A program made the position numbers and the translations under genes. A DNA stretch of 24,722 bases from CAZBZG01 sp964496245 (lineage in GTDB: Bacteria; Planctomycetota; SZUA-567), in assembly GCA_964496245.1 (NCBI GenBank), contig CAZBZG010000027.1, forward strand, positions 1-24,722, written 5' to 3'. A model generated the notes under the pieces. The model had not been told where the DNA came from and ran no database searches. It saw only the letters and a program-made list of their open reading frames with translations. Below, one piece after another: positions 15,655 to 23,201 of the stretch. Position 1 is the first letter of the stretch. Each line of letters starts with the position of its first letter.

Positions 15655-17091
15655 TTACAGCTGAAAGGCGTGCAGGGGAATGCCGGCGGGAAAGCCCCGC
15701 GCTTCATCGGGGCCGAGCAGGGTGAAGGTTGCTGCATGGGCGTCGCCATCCACGTCGGCGTGCAGCGTCAGTTGGTTCCGGCCGTCGACCGCCGACGCGG
15801 TCACCACGAACGTGCCGGGTTCGGTCTGGTCGACCCGCCAGCCTGCGGGCGCTTCGAGACGGAACGCCGCATGCACCGGGCGTCCGTCCCGCCGCGCGGT
15901 CACCTGCAGGCGCTCCGGCCGGCCGGGCCGGATCACGGGGTCGGTCGCGATGTGAAGCAGGAGTTCCAGGTCGCGGTCGAGCGCCACGGCCGTGCGCACG
16001 TCCTGGGCGAGGGCGGTGCGGGCCCGCTCCGAACGCTGCAGATGGAGGCGGAGGTCCGCGGGTGTTTCGGTGCGGTCGCCAAAGGTCACCCGGCTCTCCG
16101 CGGCCGCGGCATAGGTCTGGGCCACGGCGGCTGTGCGGGCGGTCAGCTCGTCGAGATCCTTGGGCACGCCCGGATCCCGGGTGTGCTTGCAGAGGAGGAC
16201 CTGCGTGCCCACGGGTTCGCTCCAGCGGTTGGGGATGGCCGCGCGCCCGCCGAGCAGCCCCAGCAGCGCACCGAGGGTGGCGCCCGTGCAGTCGGTGTCG
16301 TAGCCGCAGTTCACGGCGCGCAGGAGGCGGTCGCCGAAGTCGCGGCCGTAGAGCCAGCCGATCACGATGAAGCCGATATTCATGATGGCGTGGCAGGGAT
16401 TGCGGTGGCCGAAGACGTCGATCACTTGCTTGCGCACGTCCCCCCAGCCCCCGCGTTTGCCCCCGCGCTGCCAGTGGAAGACCACGTCGCGCACCACGCG
16501 CGCGATCCGGCAGGACGGCGGGATCATGGCCAGCCCGATCTCGATCAGCTCCAGCGGATCGTCGATCACGAAGGCTGCGCTCTCGACCGCGGCCAGGAAC
16601 ATTTCGCCATAGGTGCCTTCCCCGCCCGCATGGTCCATGGCCGCGTCCATCCAGGCCAGCGCGGCCGCGCGCTGGGGATCGGCCGGCGCTACGCACGCCC
16701 AGATCTCGCTGCGGATGGGGCTGCCCATCTCGTCCACGTAGTCGTTCTCGAACCACCCCGAGACCGGCGGCACGAGCCCGCGCTTGAGGTTCCGGCTGCA
16801 GAAGCCGTATTCGTTGGGCGGCCATTCGATCAGGTATTCCCGCCAGTACTCTGCGAAGTGCGGAAGCTTGAGGTCGAGGCCGTAGCGTTCGAGCATGCAG
16901 AGCCAGACGAGTTGGAGGTCCAGGTCGTCGTTGGGCAGGGGCTCCTCGGGTACGGGTTCGTAGAAGGTGAGTCCGAGGGCGTACTTCTTGCACTCGTGCG
17001 GCGCGCCGAGCGTGCCGCCGATGGTCTTGCCCAGCCAGCAGGCGTAGACCTTGTCTTGATAGGTTGCGCGGTCGAGCGTGATGCGGGTCAT
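15655..17091 (-). CDS. ADP-ribosylglycohydrolase-family protein with a C-terminal beta domain
   Basis: 478 residues. Residues 9-290 are a DraG/ARH-type all-helical domain, which uses paired Mg2+ ions to cleave ADP-ribose or related N-glycosidic bonds. Seen: WLGKTIGGTLGAP at 19-31, the first metal motif as NDDLDLQ (D55, D56) in place of the usual TDDT, and the second as CGYDTDCTGATLGALLG (D265, D267, T269). The motifs are near complete, so it is probably an enzyme. Some members of this family occur in sugar catabolism loci and may act on nucleosides or glycosides, so ADP-ribose is not assured. Residues about 365-478 look like an Ig-like beta sandwich (RPERLQVTARRDGRPVHAAF...). No signal peptide. 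ATG at 17091 has AAGGAG upstream. An AraC-type regulator lies 89 bp upstream on the same strand and may control it. Confidence 0.85.
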   Translation of the reverse strand: MTRITLDRATYQDKVYACWLGKTIGGTLGAPHECKKYALGLTFYEPVPEEPLPNDDLDLQLVWLCMLERYGLDLKLPHFAEYWREYLIEWPPNEYGFCSRNLKRGLVPPVSGWFENDYVDEMGSPIRSEIWACVAPADPQRAAALAWMDAAMDHAGGEGTYGEMFLAAVESAAFVIDDPLELIEIGLAMIPPSCRIARVVRDVVFHWQRGGKRGGWGDVRKQVIDVFGHRNPCHAIMNIGFIVIGWLYGRDFGDRLLRAVNCGYDTDCTGATLGALLGLLGGRAAIPNRWSEPVGTQVLLCKHTRDPGVPKDLDELTARTAAVAQTYAAAAESRVTFGDRTETPADLRLHLQRSERARTALAQDVRTAVALDRDLELLLHIATDPVIRPGRPERLQVTARRDGRPVHAAFRLEAPAGWRVDQTEPGTFVVTASAVDGRNQLTLHADVDGDAHAATFTLLGPDEARGFPAGIPLHAFQL

Positions 17092-17180
17092 GGTTCTTCT
17101 CCTTGTGCGAGACGAGCGGTGGTCGCGCCCGGGAGCTTACTCTGCAGCTGCGTTCGCCGCCATGAGGATGTTCCGGGATG

Positions 17181-18095
17181 TCAGGAGTTTGTTGCGGATC
17201 GCCGAAAGGCGGAGGGGGAGATGCCTTCCGAGGCCTTGAAGACGCGGGCGAAGTAGCTGCTGTCGGAGAAGCCGACGTCGAGGGCGATCTCGGTCACGGT
17301 CTGGTTCGTGTCGCGCAGAAGTTCCTTGGCCCGCTCGAGGCGCGTCTGCGTGAGGTAGGTCCAGGGCGAGACGCCGGTGGCCTGCTTGAAGGCCGTACAG
17401 AAGTGGTGGGGACTCAGAAAGGCCTGCCGGGCGATGCCCGCAAGGGACAGGTGCTCGGGGTAGTGCTGTTCGATGAAGGCGACCGCGCGTTGAATCGCCG
17501 CATGTTGCCCCGTAAGGCGCTTTGCGTCAATGGGTTGCGCGTTCTGTGCTTCGAACGACCGGCCCAGGAGGACCAGGCATTCGAGGAACCGCGCGCGGGC
17601 GAGCACCCGCCAACCGGAAGGCTTCCGGGACATCTCCTCGGCGATGGCATCCAGGCATTGCCGCACCGTGCGCTGGGCGGCGGCGGCGAGGTGGAGCTTG
17701 TGGCGGAAGCCGGTTTCGCTGCGGAACAGGGGCTCGAGCAGCAGGAGTCCGGCGATGCCCCGGATCGTTCGGAGCTCCTCGCGTGCTGCAGCCACCAGCT
17801 CCGGCTGGAAGAGCACGTTGTAGATGGTGAGCCCCTGGCTCTCGGAATAGGTGTGACGTTCGCCGGGCGCCACCGCGAAGACGTCGCCCTCGACCAGGAG
17901 GTGGGGCGCGGCCACCGACGGTCGGTCGGCAAAGGACAGGCTGTGGCGGGCGCTCCCTCCGGCCACCAGCACGAGCTCGATGAAGTCGTGCGTATGCGGG
18001 GCCACGTCGGTGCCGTGGATCCCCTTGCGCACGGCCAGCGGAAACGCGGGGTCGTCGAAGATCTCCCGCGCGTGATAGGCCTCTGGTGCGCTCAC
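17181..18095 (-). CDS. AraC-family transcriptional regulator
   Basis: 304 residues. The N-terminal half is a cupin-type ligand domain: PHTHDFIELVLV at 33-44, then EGDVFAVAPGERHTYSES at 69-86. The last 100 residues hold the two AraC helix-turn-helix motifs: LSLAGIARQAFLSPHHFCTAFK at about 216-237, and VTEIALDVGFSDSSYFARVFK at 267-287, followed by GISPSAFRR. Such regulators usually sense a sugar and switch on nearby catabolic genes. The adjacent ARH-family gene downstream is the obvious candidate target. GTG at 18095 is the start, with GAGGA six bases before it. The coiled-coil gene ends 67 bp upstream on the same strand. Confidence 0.92.
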   Translation of the reverse strand: MSAPEAYHAREIFDDPAFPLAVRKGIHGTDVAPHTHDFIELVLVAGGSARHSLSFADRPSVAAPHLLVEGDVFAVAPGERHTYSESQGLTIYNVLFQPELVAAAREELRTIRGIAGLLLLEPLFRSETGFRHKLHLAAAAQRTVRQCLDAIAEEMSRKPSGWRVLARARFLECLVLLGRSFEAQNAQPIDAKRLTGQHAAIQRAVAFIEQHYPEHLSLAGIARQAFLSPHHFCTAFKQATGVSPWTYLTQTRLERAKELLRDTNQTVTEIALDVGFSDSSYFARVFKASEGISPSAFRRSATNS

Positions 18096-18133
18096 GGATG
18101 TCCTCGGGGCAGCCGCACGGGAAGGCGCTGGGG

Positions 18134-18150
18134 CCGGACGCGCGGTCCGG
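18134..18150. repeat. Short inverted repeat after the coiled-coil gene
   Basis: CCGGAC / GTCCGG (18134-18139 and 18145-18150) with a 5-nt loop, 13 bp past the stop of the coiled-coil gene. No T-run follows on the minus strand, so it is at best a weak or Rho-assisted stop. It could equally be an operator for the AraC gene. Confidence 0.3.
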
Positions 18151-18162
18151 ACCGGCCTGTAC

Positions 18163-20871
18163 TCAGGGCCACTTCAGGTTCTCGGCATTCTCGTCCGGGG
18201 GCCTGCGGGTGTGGCTTTCGGATTCCGGGTTGTACCCGAGCTCGCGCAGCTTCTGCGTCAGCTGCTGGACGCGGTTGTAGTTCTGCTGGGCCATCTTCTC
18301 CCACTTCTGCGAGTGCTCCTTCCATTTTCCGAGCGCCTGCCGGTGGCTTTCCAAGCTCTTCTGCAGGCCCTCGTTGGCAAAGGAGAGCTCCTGGGTCTGC
18401 CGCGCGAGTTCCTCGCGCTGCCGGTCGAGTTTCTGGTTGGTCTTCGCCAGCGCATCCATCTTGGTTTTCTGCATTTGGCGCTGTTCGGCCACGAGGGCCG
18501 CGATCTGTTCCAGGGCGGCCTCCTGTTCCTGCAGCCGCTGGACGAGTCCCGCCAGGGCCGCCTGCTGTCCGCGGGGCACGCCCGCGCCGGGCGCCGAGGT
18601 GTCGCGGAGCGTGGTCATCCAGAGAATGATGGCCAGGGGAATGGCGAGCAGGGCGATCAGGGGGATGACCAGCCGGGTGATCCAGGAGACCGTGACCCGG
18701 TTGGCGCGGCGCACCTCGTCCACGACCGTTTCCTGGTGGTCGCGCGTGCCGCGGGCGATCGCTTCAGACAGTCCCTGCTCCTCGAACCGGGCCATCATCT
18801 CCGGCACCTTGTCCTCGAGCTGGCGGGCCAGGGGATCGATCACGCGCGATTCCAGGACCGAGGGAAGGTCGGCCACCGCGCCTTCGAGCGATCGGCCCAC
18901 CTGCTCCTCGAGCCGGCCGGCCACCGCCGCTTCGATCCGATCGGGAAGGGCGTCGGTCAGGCCTTCGATCGCCTGGTGGACGTCGGCCTGCTGCGCAGCC
19001 CGTTGTTCCTGCAGCGTCGCCTGCTCGGCCCGGGCCTGATCGAGGTGATCGCGTACGCCCTTCGAGAGTTCCTTGGCCTGCTCCTGGAACCGCTCGGTGG
19101 TCGCAGTCAGTTCGGTGGTGACCGTTTCCGCCAGCAGTTGCCGGGTCGAGGCGAGCACGCGTTTTTCGGTATCGGCCAGCATGTGTTCGAGACGGGCGTT
19201 CACGTCGGCCATCTCTTCGCCGGCCGAGGCGAGCGCTGTCCGGACCTCGGCCGTGAGACTCTGCTCCACCGCCTCCCGGATGCCGCCCACAAGGCGCTGT
19301 TCCTCTTCCTCGGACCGGCGGTTGAGGCTCTCGGCGTGGTCGGTGAGCGCCCGGTCGACGCTGTCGGCCACCAGCTGGTCGATCCGGGTTTCGCTCAGGC
19401 TCGCGCCTTCGGGCACGCTGGCCAGAACCCGGTCCACCTCCTGCTGCACGCGCGCAGCCGCCTGGGTTTCCTTCTCCTCGCTCCATGCGGACAGCTTTTC
19501 CGCCTGCGCGAGCAGGGCCGCCTCGATCTGCTCGGTGAAGGCCTTGCGCAACTCGCTCTGCCGCGCTTCCACCTGTTCGCTGATGCGGCTGCTCGCGTTC
19601 TCCAGCGCGGCCTGGAGCGCTTGGAAGCGTTCCGCGGTCGCTCCGGCGGCCTGTTTCTCGAGCCGGGCGACCGGCTCCCGCACGCTTGCGGTCAAGGATT
19701 GCTGGAGCGAATCGGCCAGGCGCGTCTCCTGATCGGCCATGTCGCGCCGCAGGGTAGCCACGGCTTCCTGGATCCGCGTCTCCACGGTTTCGGCCACGGC
19801 CGCGTCCGTCTGCCGGGACTGCTTGTCCATGGCCTGGAAACGCTCGGCCAGAAGCGCCTCGACCGCCTGGCCGAACGCCTGCTGCAGGTCTTGCAGGCGC
19901 TGGGACGAGGCTTCTTCCATGCTGGCGAGTGACTGGCGGGACGCGTGGCGCACGGACTCGAGGAGCTCGTTCCGGTCGGCCGCGCGCTGCTCTTCCAGGT
20001 GCTGCTCTTGCTGTTCGAGCATGGCGTGCAACTCGCCCGACCAGGCTTCGCGCAGGCGCTCGGCGCGGTCCGCATGCTCCTGGGCCAGGGTGTGGCGGAT
20101 CTTCTCGAGCTGCGCCTCCAGCCCGTCTTTGAGTTCCGCGGCCGGATCGCGTTCGTCCGCCTGCGCAGCCAGATGCTTGGCCAGCGCGAGCTCGATCTGC
20201 TCGCGCAGGCCGGTCAGGGCTTCCGCCTGCCTGGTTTCCAAGGATTCCCGCACGGCGGAGAGGCGTTGGTCGATGGCGATTTCGAGCGCCTGGTGAAGCG
20301 CGGTTGAGCGTTCCGCGTCCTTCTCCACCAGGGCGCGCGAAAGATCGCCGAGACGCATGGCCAGGGTCTGGCCGAGTTCGTCGCGGAAGACGGCTGTCAG
20401 GTCGGCTTCCCGCTTGCGGACCTCATCGGCCAGCCGGGCGAACCGCTCCTCCAGGCTGACGGCGAGCCGGTCGGCCACGCCCGCTTGGAGAGCAGCCGGG
20501 TCCGGCGGGGCGGGAACCGCCTCGGCCACCGCCTGGAAGACCTGCTCGCGCACGAGAGCGGCCAGAGCATCGGTGTCCGGCGCCGCTGCTTGTGGCGCCG
20601 CCGCCGGCGCGTGGTGTTCGGCCGGGGATTCGGGGAACGAGAGGGTGAGCAGCGGTTGGTCCGGGCACTCCGAGCAGGTCATGAGACGGGAGACGTCCAC
20701 ATGCGCCGGATCCGCACTGGCTCCGCAGTGGGGACAGCGCAGGACCGCGGGCGAGAGCGTCACCAGGCCGGTGCGGCACTTCTTGCAGCGGTAGACCTTC
20801 CCCAAGGTCACCGAGTTCACGCGGTGGACCGTGTCGCATTCGGGACACACCAGACGGATCGGCTCAGGCAC
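18163..20871 (-). CDS. Zinc-ribbon, long coiled-coil, single-pass membrane protein of unknown function
   Basis: 902 residues from GTG at 20871, which has GGAG six bases upstream. ATG at 20910 (39 bp upstream) is an alternative with a poorer site. Two four-cysteine zinc ribbons open the chain: C9-x2-C12 with C29-x2-C32, and C46-x2-C49 with C66-x2-C69. After a Pro/Ala linker (80-125), residues about 130-725 are an almost unbroken, Glu/Gln/Arg/Ala-rich amphipathic coiled coil, reminiscent of apolipoprotein or chemoreceptor signalling helices. There is one membrane helix at about 732-755 (WITRLVIPLIALLAIPLAII), preceded by RRANR, so the N-terminus is probably cytoplasmic. A second coiled coil of about 110 residues follows on the far side, with the sequence ending KWP. 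I do not recognise the family. It is divergent from a Ser/Thr kinase gene and may share its signalling task. Confidence 0.75.
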   Translation of the reverse strand: MPEPIRLVCPECDTVHRVNSVTLGKVYRCKKCRTGLVTLSPAVLRCPHCGASADPAHVDVSRLMTCSECPDQPLLTLSFPESPAEHHAPAAAPQAAAPDTDALAALVREQVFQAVAEAVPAPPDPAALQAGVADRLAVSLEERFARLADEVRKREADLTAVFRDELGQTLAMRLGDLSRALVEKDAERSTALHQALEIAIDQRLSAVRESLETRQAEALTGLREQIELALAKHLAAQADERDPAAELKDGLEAQLEKIRHTLAQEHADRAERLREAWSGELHAMLEQQEQHLEEQRAADRNELLESVRHASRQSLASMEEASSQRLQDLQQAFGQAVEALLAERFQAMDKQSRQTDAAVAETVETRIQEAVATLRRDMADQETRLADSLQQSLTASVREPVARLEKQAAGATAERFQALQAALENASSRISEQVEARQSELRKAFTEQIEAALLAQAEKLSAWSEEKETQAAARVQQEVDRVLASVPEGASLSETRIDQLVADSVDRALTDHAESLNRRSEEEEQRLVGGIREAVEQSLTAEVRTALASAGEEMADVNARLEHMLADTEKRVLASTRQLLAETVTTELTATTERFQEQAKELSKGVRDHLDQARAEQATLQEQRAAQQADVHQAIEGLTDALPDRIEAAVAGRLEEQVGRSLEGAVADLPSVLESRVIDPLARQLEDKVPEMMARFEEQGLSEAIARGTRDHQETVVDEVRRANRVTVSWITRLVIPLIALLAIPLAIILWMTTLRDTSAPGAGVPRGQQAALAGLVQRLQEQEAALEQIAALVAEQRQMQKTKMDALAKTNQKLDRQREELARQTQELSFANEGLQKSLESHRQALGKWKEHSQKWEKMAQQNYNRVQQLTQKLRELGYNPESESHTRRPPDENAENLKWP

Positions 20872-21026
20872 CTTGTTCTCCGTGGTTCGACGGATCCAGC
20901 GCTGTTTCATTCTCCATTTTGCCGGCCGCGGTGTCCAGAGGTTTCCAACCGTGTAGGTCGCACCATGCCGCGCGGACGGGGACGCCACTCCGCGCCCGTC
21001 GGCGACAGGGCGGGGCGTGAAAAGGG

Positions 21027-21054
21027 TTGACCACGGGCCTGATGGCGTTACACT
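21027..21054 (+). promoter_or_regulatory. Sigma70-type promoter of the kinase gene
   Basis: TTGACC (21027-21032), 16-bp spacer, TACACT (21049-21054). The predicted start near 21061 leaves a leader of about 59 nt before the kinase ATG. It lies in the 248-bp divergent region shared with the coiled-coil gene, for which no clear promoter was found. Confidence 0.55.
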
Positions 21055-21119
21055 GCTCTGGCAGCCCCGTTCCGGCCGGAGTGCTCGTTCTGAGCCGGCG
21101 ACGCGCCCGAGGAGGCCCC

Positions 21120-22511
21120 ATGAGTCTGCGAAGGCGATACCGCCCCAAACGTCGTCCCCCCAAGCAGCGGACCGAGGACGAGATCAGCGACGCGAACCTC
21201 GAGACGGTCGAGGACGAGGAGGTGCTCGCCGACTACGGAGAGCGCATCCTGGAGGCCCTCAAGGGCGGCAAGGAAGTCCTCAAATCGATCAGCCACTATG
21301 AACTCGTCGAAGAGCTGGGCAAGGGTGGCATGGGCACGGTGTTCCTGGGAAATCAGGTCTCGGAGGGCGGCGTCAAGAAGCAGGTGGCCATCAAGGTCCT
21401 GAAGGACACGACCCACACATCGTCCATCAAGATGTTCGTGGAGGAGGCGCAGCTCTTGGCGCAGCTCTGCCAGGGCACGATCGTCGAATTCCTGGCCCTG
21501 GAGAGCATGGAGGTGGACCTGCCGGGCAAGGTCAATCCCCGCACGCGCCGCCGCACGAGCGGCACGAAGAGCAAGATCTACTTCATGGTGCTCGAGTACG
21601 TCAACGGGCCCGGGCTCAACGAGGTTCTCCGGACCCATGCCGACAACGTGCTCATCATGCACCCCGCCATGGTGGGGTTCATCCTCAACAAGGCCACCAT
21701 CGCACTGGCCGAGGCCCACACCCTGACGGACAAGTTCGGCAATCCCCTCAACCTCGTCCATCGCGACATTTCTCCTTCGAACATCCTCTTCAATGCCAAG
21801 GCGGGCATCACCAAGCTGGCCGACTTCGGCGTGGCGCGGGCGTTCGGAGGCGACGCCGAGGAAGAGGAAGGACGCGAAGAGGAGCAGCATCTCGTGGGCA
21901 AGGCGCGGTACATGGCGCCCGAGCAGATGGAGGGCCACGCCACAGCCAAGAGCGATGTCTGGGCTCTGGGAACCATCGGCTACGAGGCGCTGACCGGCTT
22001 CAGCCCCTATCGTCTGTACGGCAAGAAGCTCCGGGAGCGTGTCAAGCATATCCAGCGCCAGTTCGGTTTCCCGCTGCGGCCGCCGCACGAGATCATCCGC
22101 TCGACCGATACGCGCTTCAACCTCGAGTCGCTCTCGGCCATTATCATGCAGTGCCTGCAGCAGGACCCGAAGAATCGTCCGAGCTCGGTGGAGCTCAATG
22201 CGCTTCTGGAGGGCGAGTATCTCTACAACCGCGGGCTCGGTCCCACCAACAAGACGCTGGGGGCCTATCTGAAGCTGCTCGAATGCGCCATCGGAGACGG
22301 CGAGGTGGTGCCCCCGCCCGAGTTCCTGGAAGGGGAGGACGCGACCGTGCTGTGCAACACGCTCTGGGTGGAAGACCCGCTCTCGGTCTTCCGCCGGCGC
22401 GGCACCTCGGCCTATCGGAGCCGTTTCCTCAAGGCGATCAAGGCCAAGCAGGCGAATCCCTGCCTGCTTCCGAATGCATCGGGCGAGCTGTTTCAGCCGC
22501 CGGCCGGTTAG
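21120..22511 (+). CDS. Hanks-type Ser/Thr protein kinase (soluble)
   Basis: 463 residues. After a basic N-terminus (RRRYRPKRRPPK) the kinase domain runs from about 59 to 365. Every catalytic motif is present: GKGGMGTVF loop at 68-76, VAIK with K92, HRDISPSN with D216 and N221, DFG with D235, YMAPEQ, and SDVWALGTIGYEALTG. It should be active. Two insertions are unusual: a basic stretch between strands 4 and 5 (about 137-152) and an acidic run in the activation loop (DAEEEEGREEEQ, 245-256). The C-terminal 100 residues match nothing I recognise. There is no membrane helix and no PASTA domain, unlike PknB. ATG at 21120 follows GAGGAGG. The frame is open to 21027, but that lies in the promoter. 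A membrane protein gene follows after 42 bp. Confidence 0.92.
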   Translation: MSLRRRYRPKRRPPKQRTEDEISDANLETVEDEEVLADYGERILEALKGGKEVLKSISHYELVEELGKGGMGTVFLGNQVSEGGVKKQVAIKVLKDTTHTSSIKMFVEEAQLLAQLCQGTIVEFLALESMEVDLPGKVNPRTRRRTSGTKSKIYFMVLEYVNGPGLNEVLRTHADNVLIMHPAMVGFILNKATIALAEAHTLTDKFGNPLNLVHRDISPSNILFNAKAGITKLADFGVARAFGGDAEEEEGREEEQHLVGKARYMAPEQMEGHATAKSDVWALGTIGYEALTGFSPYRLYGKKLRERVKHIQRQFGFPLRPPHEIIRSTDTRFNLESLSAIIMQCLQQDPKNRPSSVELNALLEGEYLYNRGLGPTNKTLGAYLKLLECAIGDGEVVPPPEFLEGEDATVLCNTLWVEDPLSVFRRRGTSAYRSRFLKAIKAKQANPCLLPNASGELFQPPAG

Positions 22512-22553
22512 CGGGAACGCGGGAGAGGCCGGGCTTTCCAGAGGGAGGGTGCG

Positions 22554-23198
22554 ATGTCAGCGGCGACGCATTCCAACGGATCGAAGGGCACGCAGACGTC
22601 CAACATGCGGCGGCGGATCTACCTGATCGACCGGGACTACCAGCTGCAGGAAGTGAACCGCACCGTGCTCATGTTCATGAGCCTCATCTTCGTGCAGATC
22701 GTCCTGTTCCTCTGCGTCGGCTATCTCATGCGGGCGGGCCGCCTCGACGATGTGACGGGGCCGACCGTGTTCGTGGGGGTCGCCTTTGTCGTGCCCATGA
22801 TCATGTGCATTCTCTACTCGTGGATCACGATCCGCCGGACCCACCGCGTGGCGGGCGCGGCCTATCGTCTGAGCCAGGACATCGGGAAAATGACCCAGGA
22901 CCCCGCCTTCCGTTTCCGCCTGCGCCAGGGGGACTACCTGCAGAACATCGCAGGCGAATTGAACCGGGTGATGGAACGGGTCGAGACTCAGCAGGCCGAT
23001 TTGCAGAGCCTGGCGGAGATCCTGGACGATCTGCACACCCACCTGGAAGCGATCGGCGAAAGCCTGCCCCCGAGCCGCCGCCAGACCGTGCAGGCGCACC
23101 TCGGGGATCTCCGGCAGCTCGCCGACCGGCTCGCCTTCCGTTCGCGGCCGGCCCGTGGGGCGGAGTCGGCGACCGGCGCGACAGGAGCGGAGAACTGA
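22554..23198 (+). CDS. Two-helix membrane protein with a HAMP-like linker
   Basis: 214 residues. A polar N-terminus with RRRIYLIDRDYQLQ is followed by membrane helices at about 37-58 and 71-93. The segment after the second helix, HRVAGAAYRLSQDI, is the conserved H-R-V/I-A-G-x-x-Y-R-x start of HAMP-like linkers in many small bacterial membrane proteins. A coiled coil to about 190 and a disordered end follow. There is no enzyme or methyl-accepting domain. It could present the upstream kinase with a membrane input, or be its substrate; this is inferred from the shared operon only. ATG at 22554 follows GAGGGAGGG. Its stop is 3 bp from the stop of the convergent aminotransferase gene. Confidence 0.78.
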   Translation: MSAATHSNGSKGTQTSNMRRRIYLIDRDYQLQEVNRTVLMFMSLIFVQIVLFLCVGYLMRAGRLDDVTGPTVFVGVAFVVPMIMCILYSWITIRRTHRVAGAAYRLSQDIGKMTQDPAFRFRLRQGDYLQNIAGELNRVMERVETQQADLQSLAEILDDLHTHLEAIGESLPPSRRQTVQAHLGDLRQLADRLAFRSRPARGAESATGATGAEN

Positions 23199-23201
23199 CC
23201 A

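Noticed and set aside
18211..19932. 573-codon plus-strand frame through the coiled-coil gene
   Set aside because: A mirror of the heptad pattern on the other strand. The zinc ribbons, membrane helix and ribosome site support the minus-strand gene.
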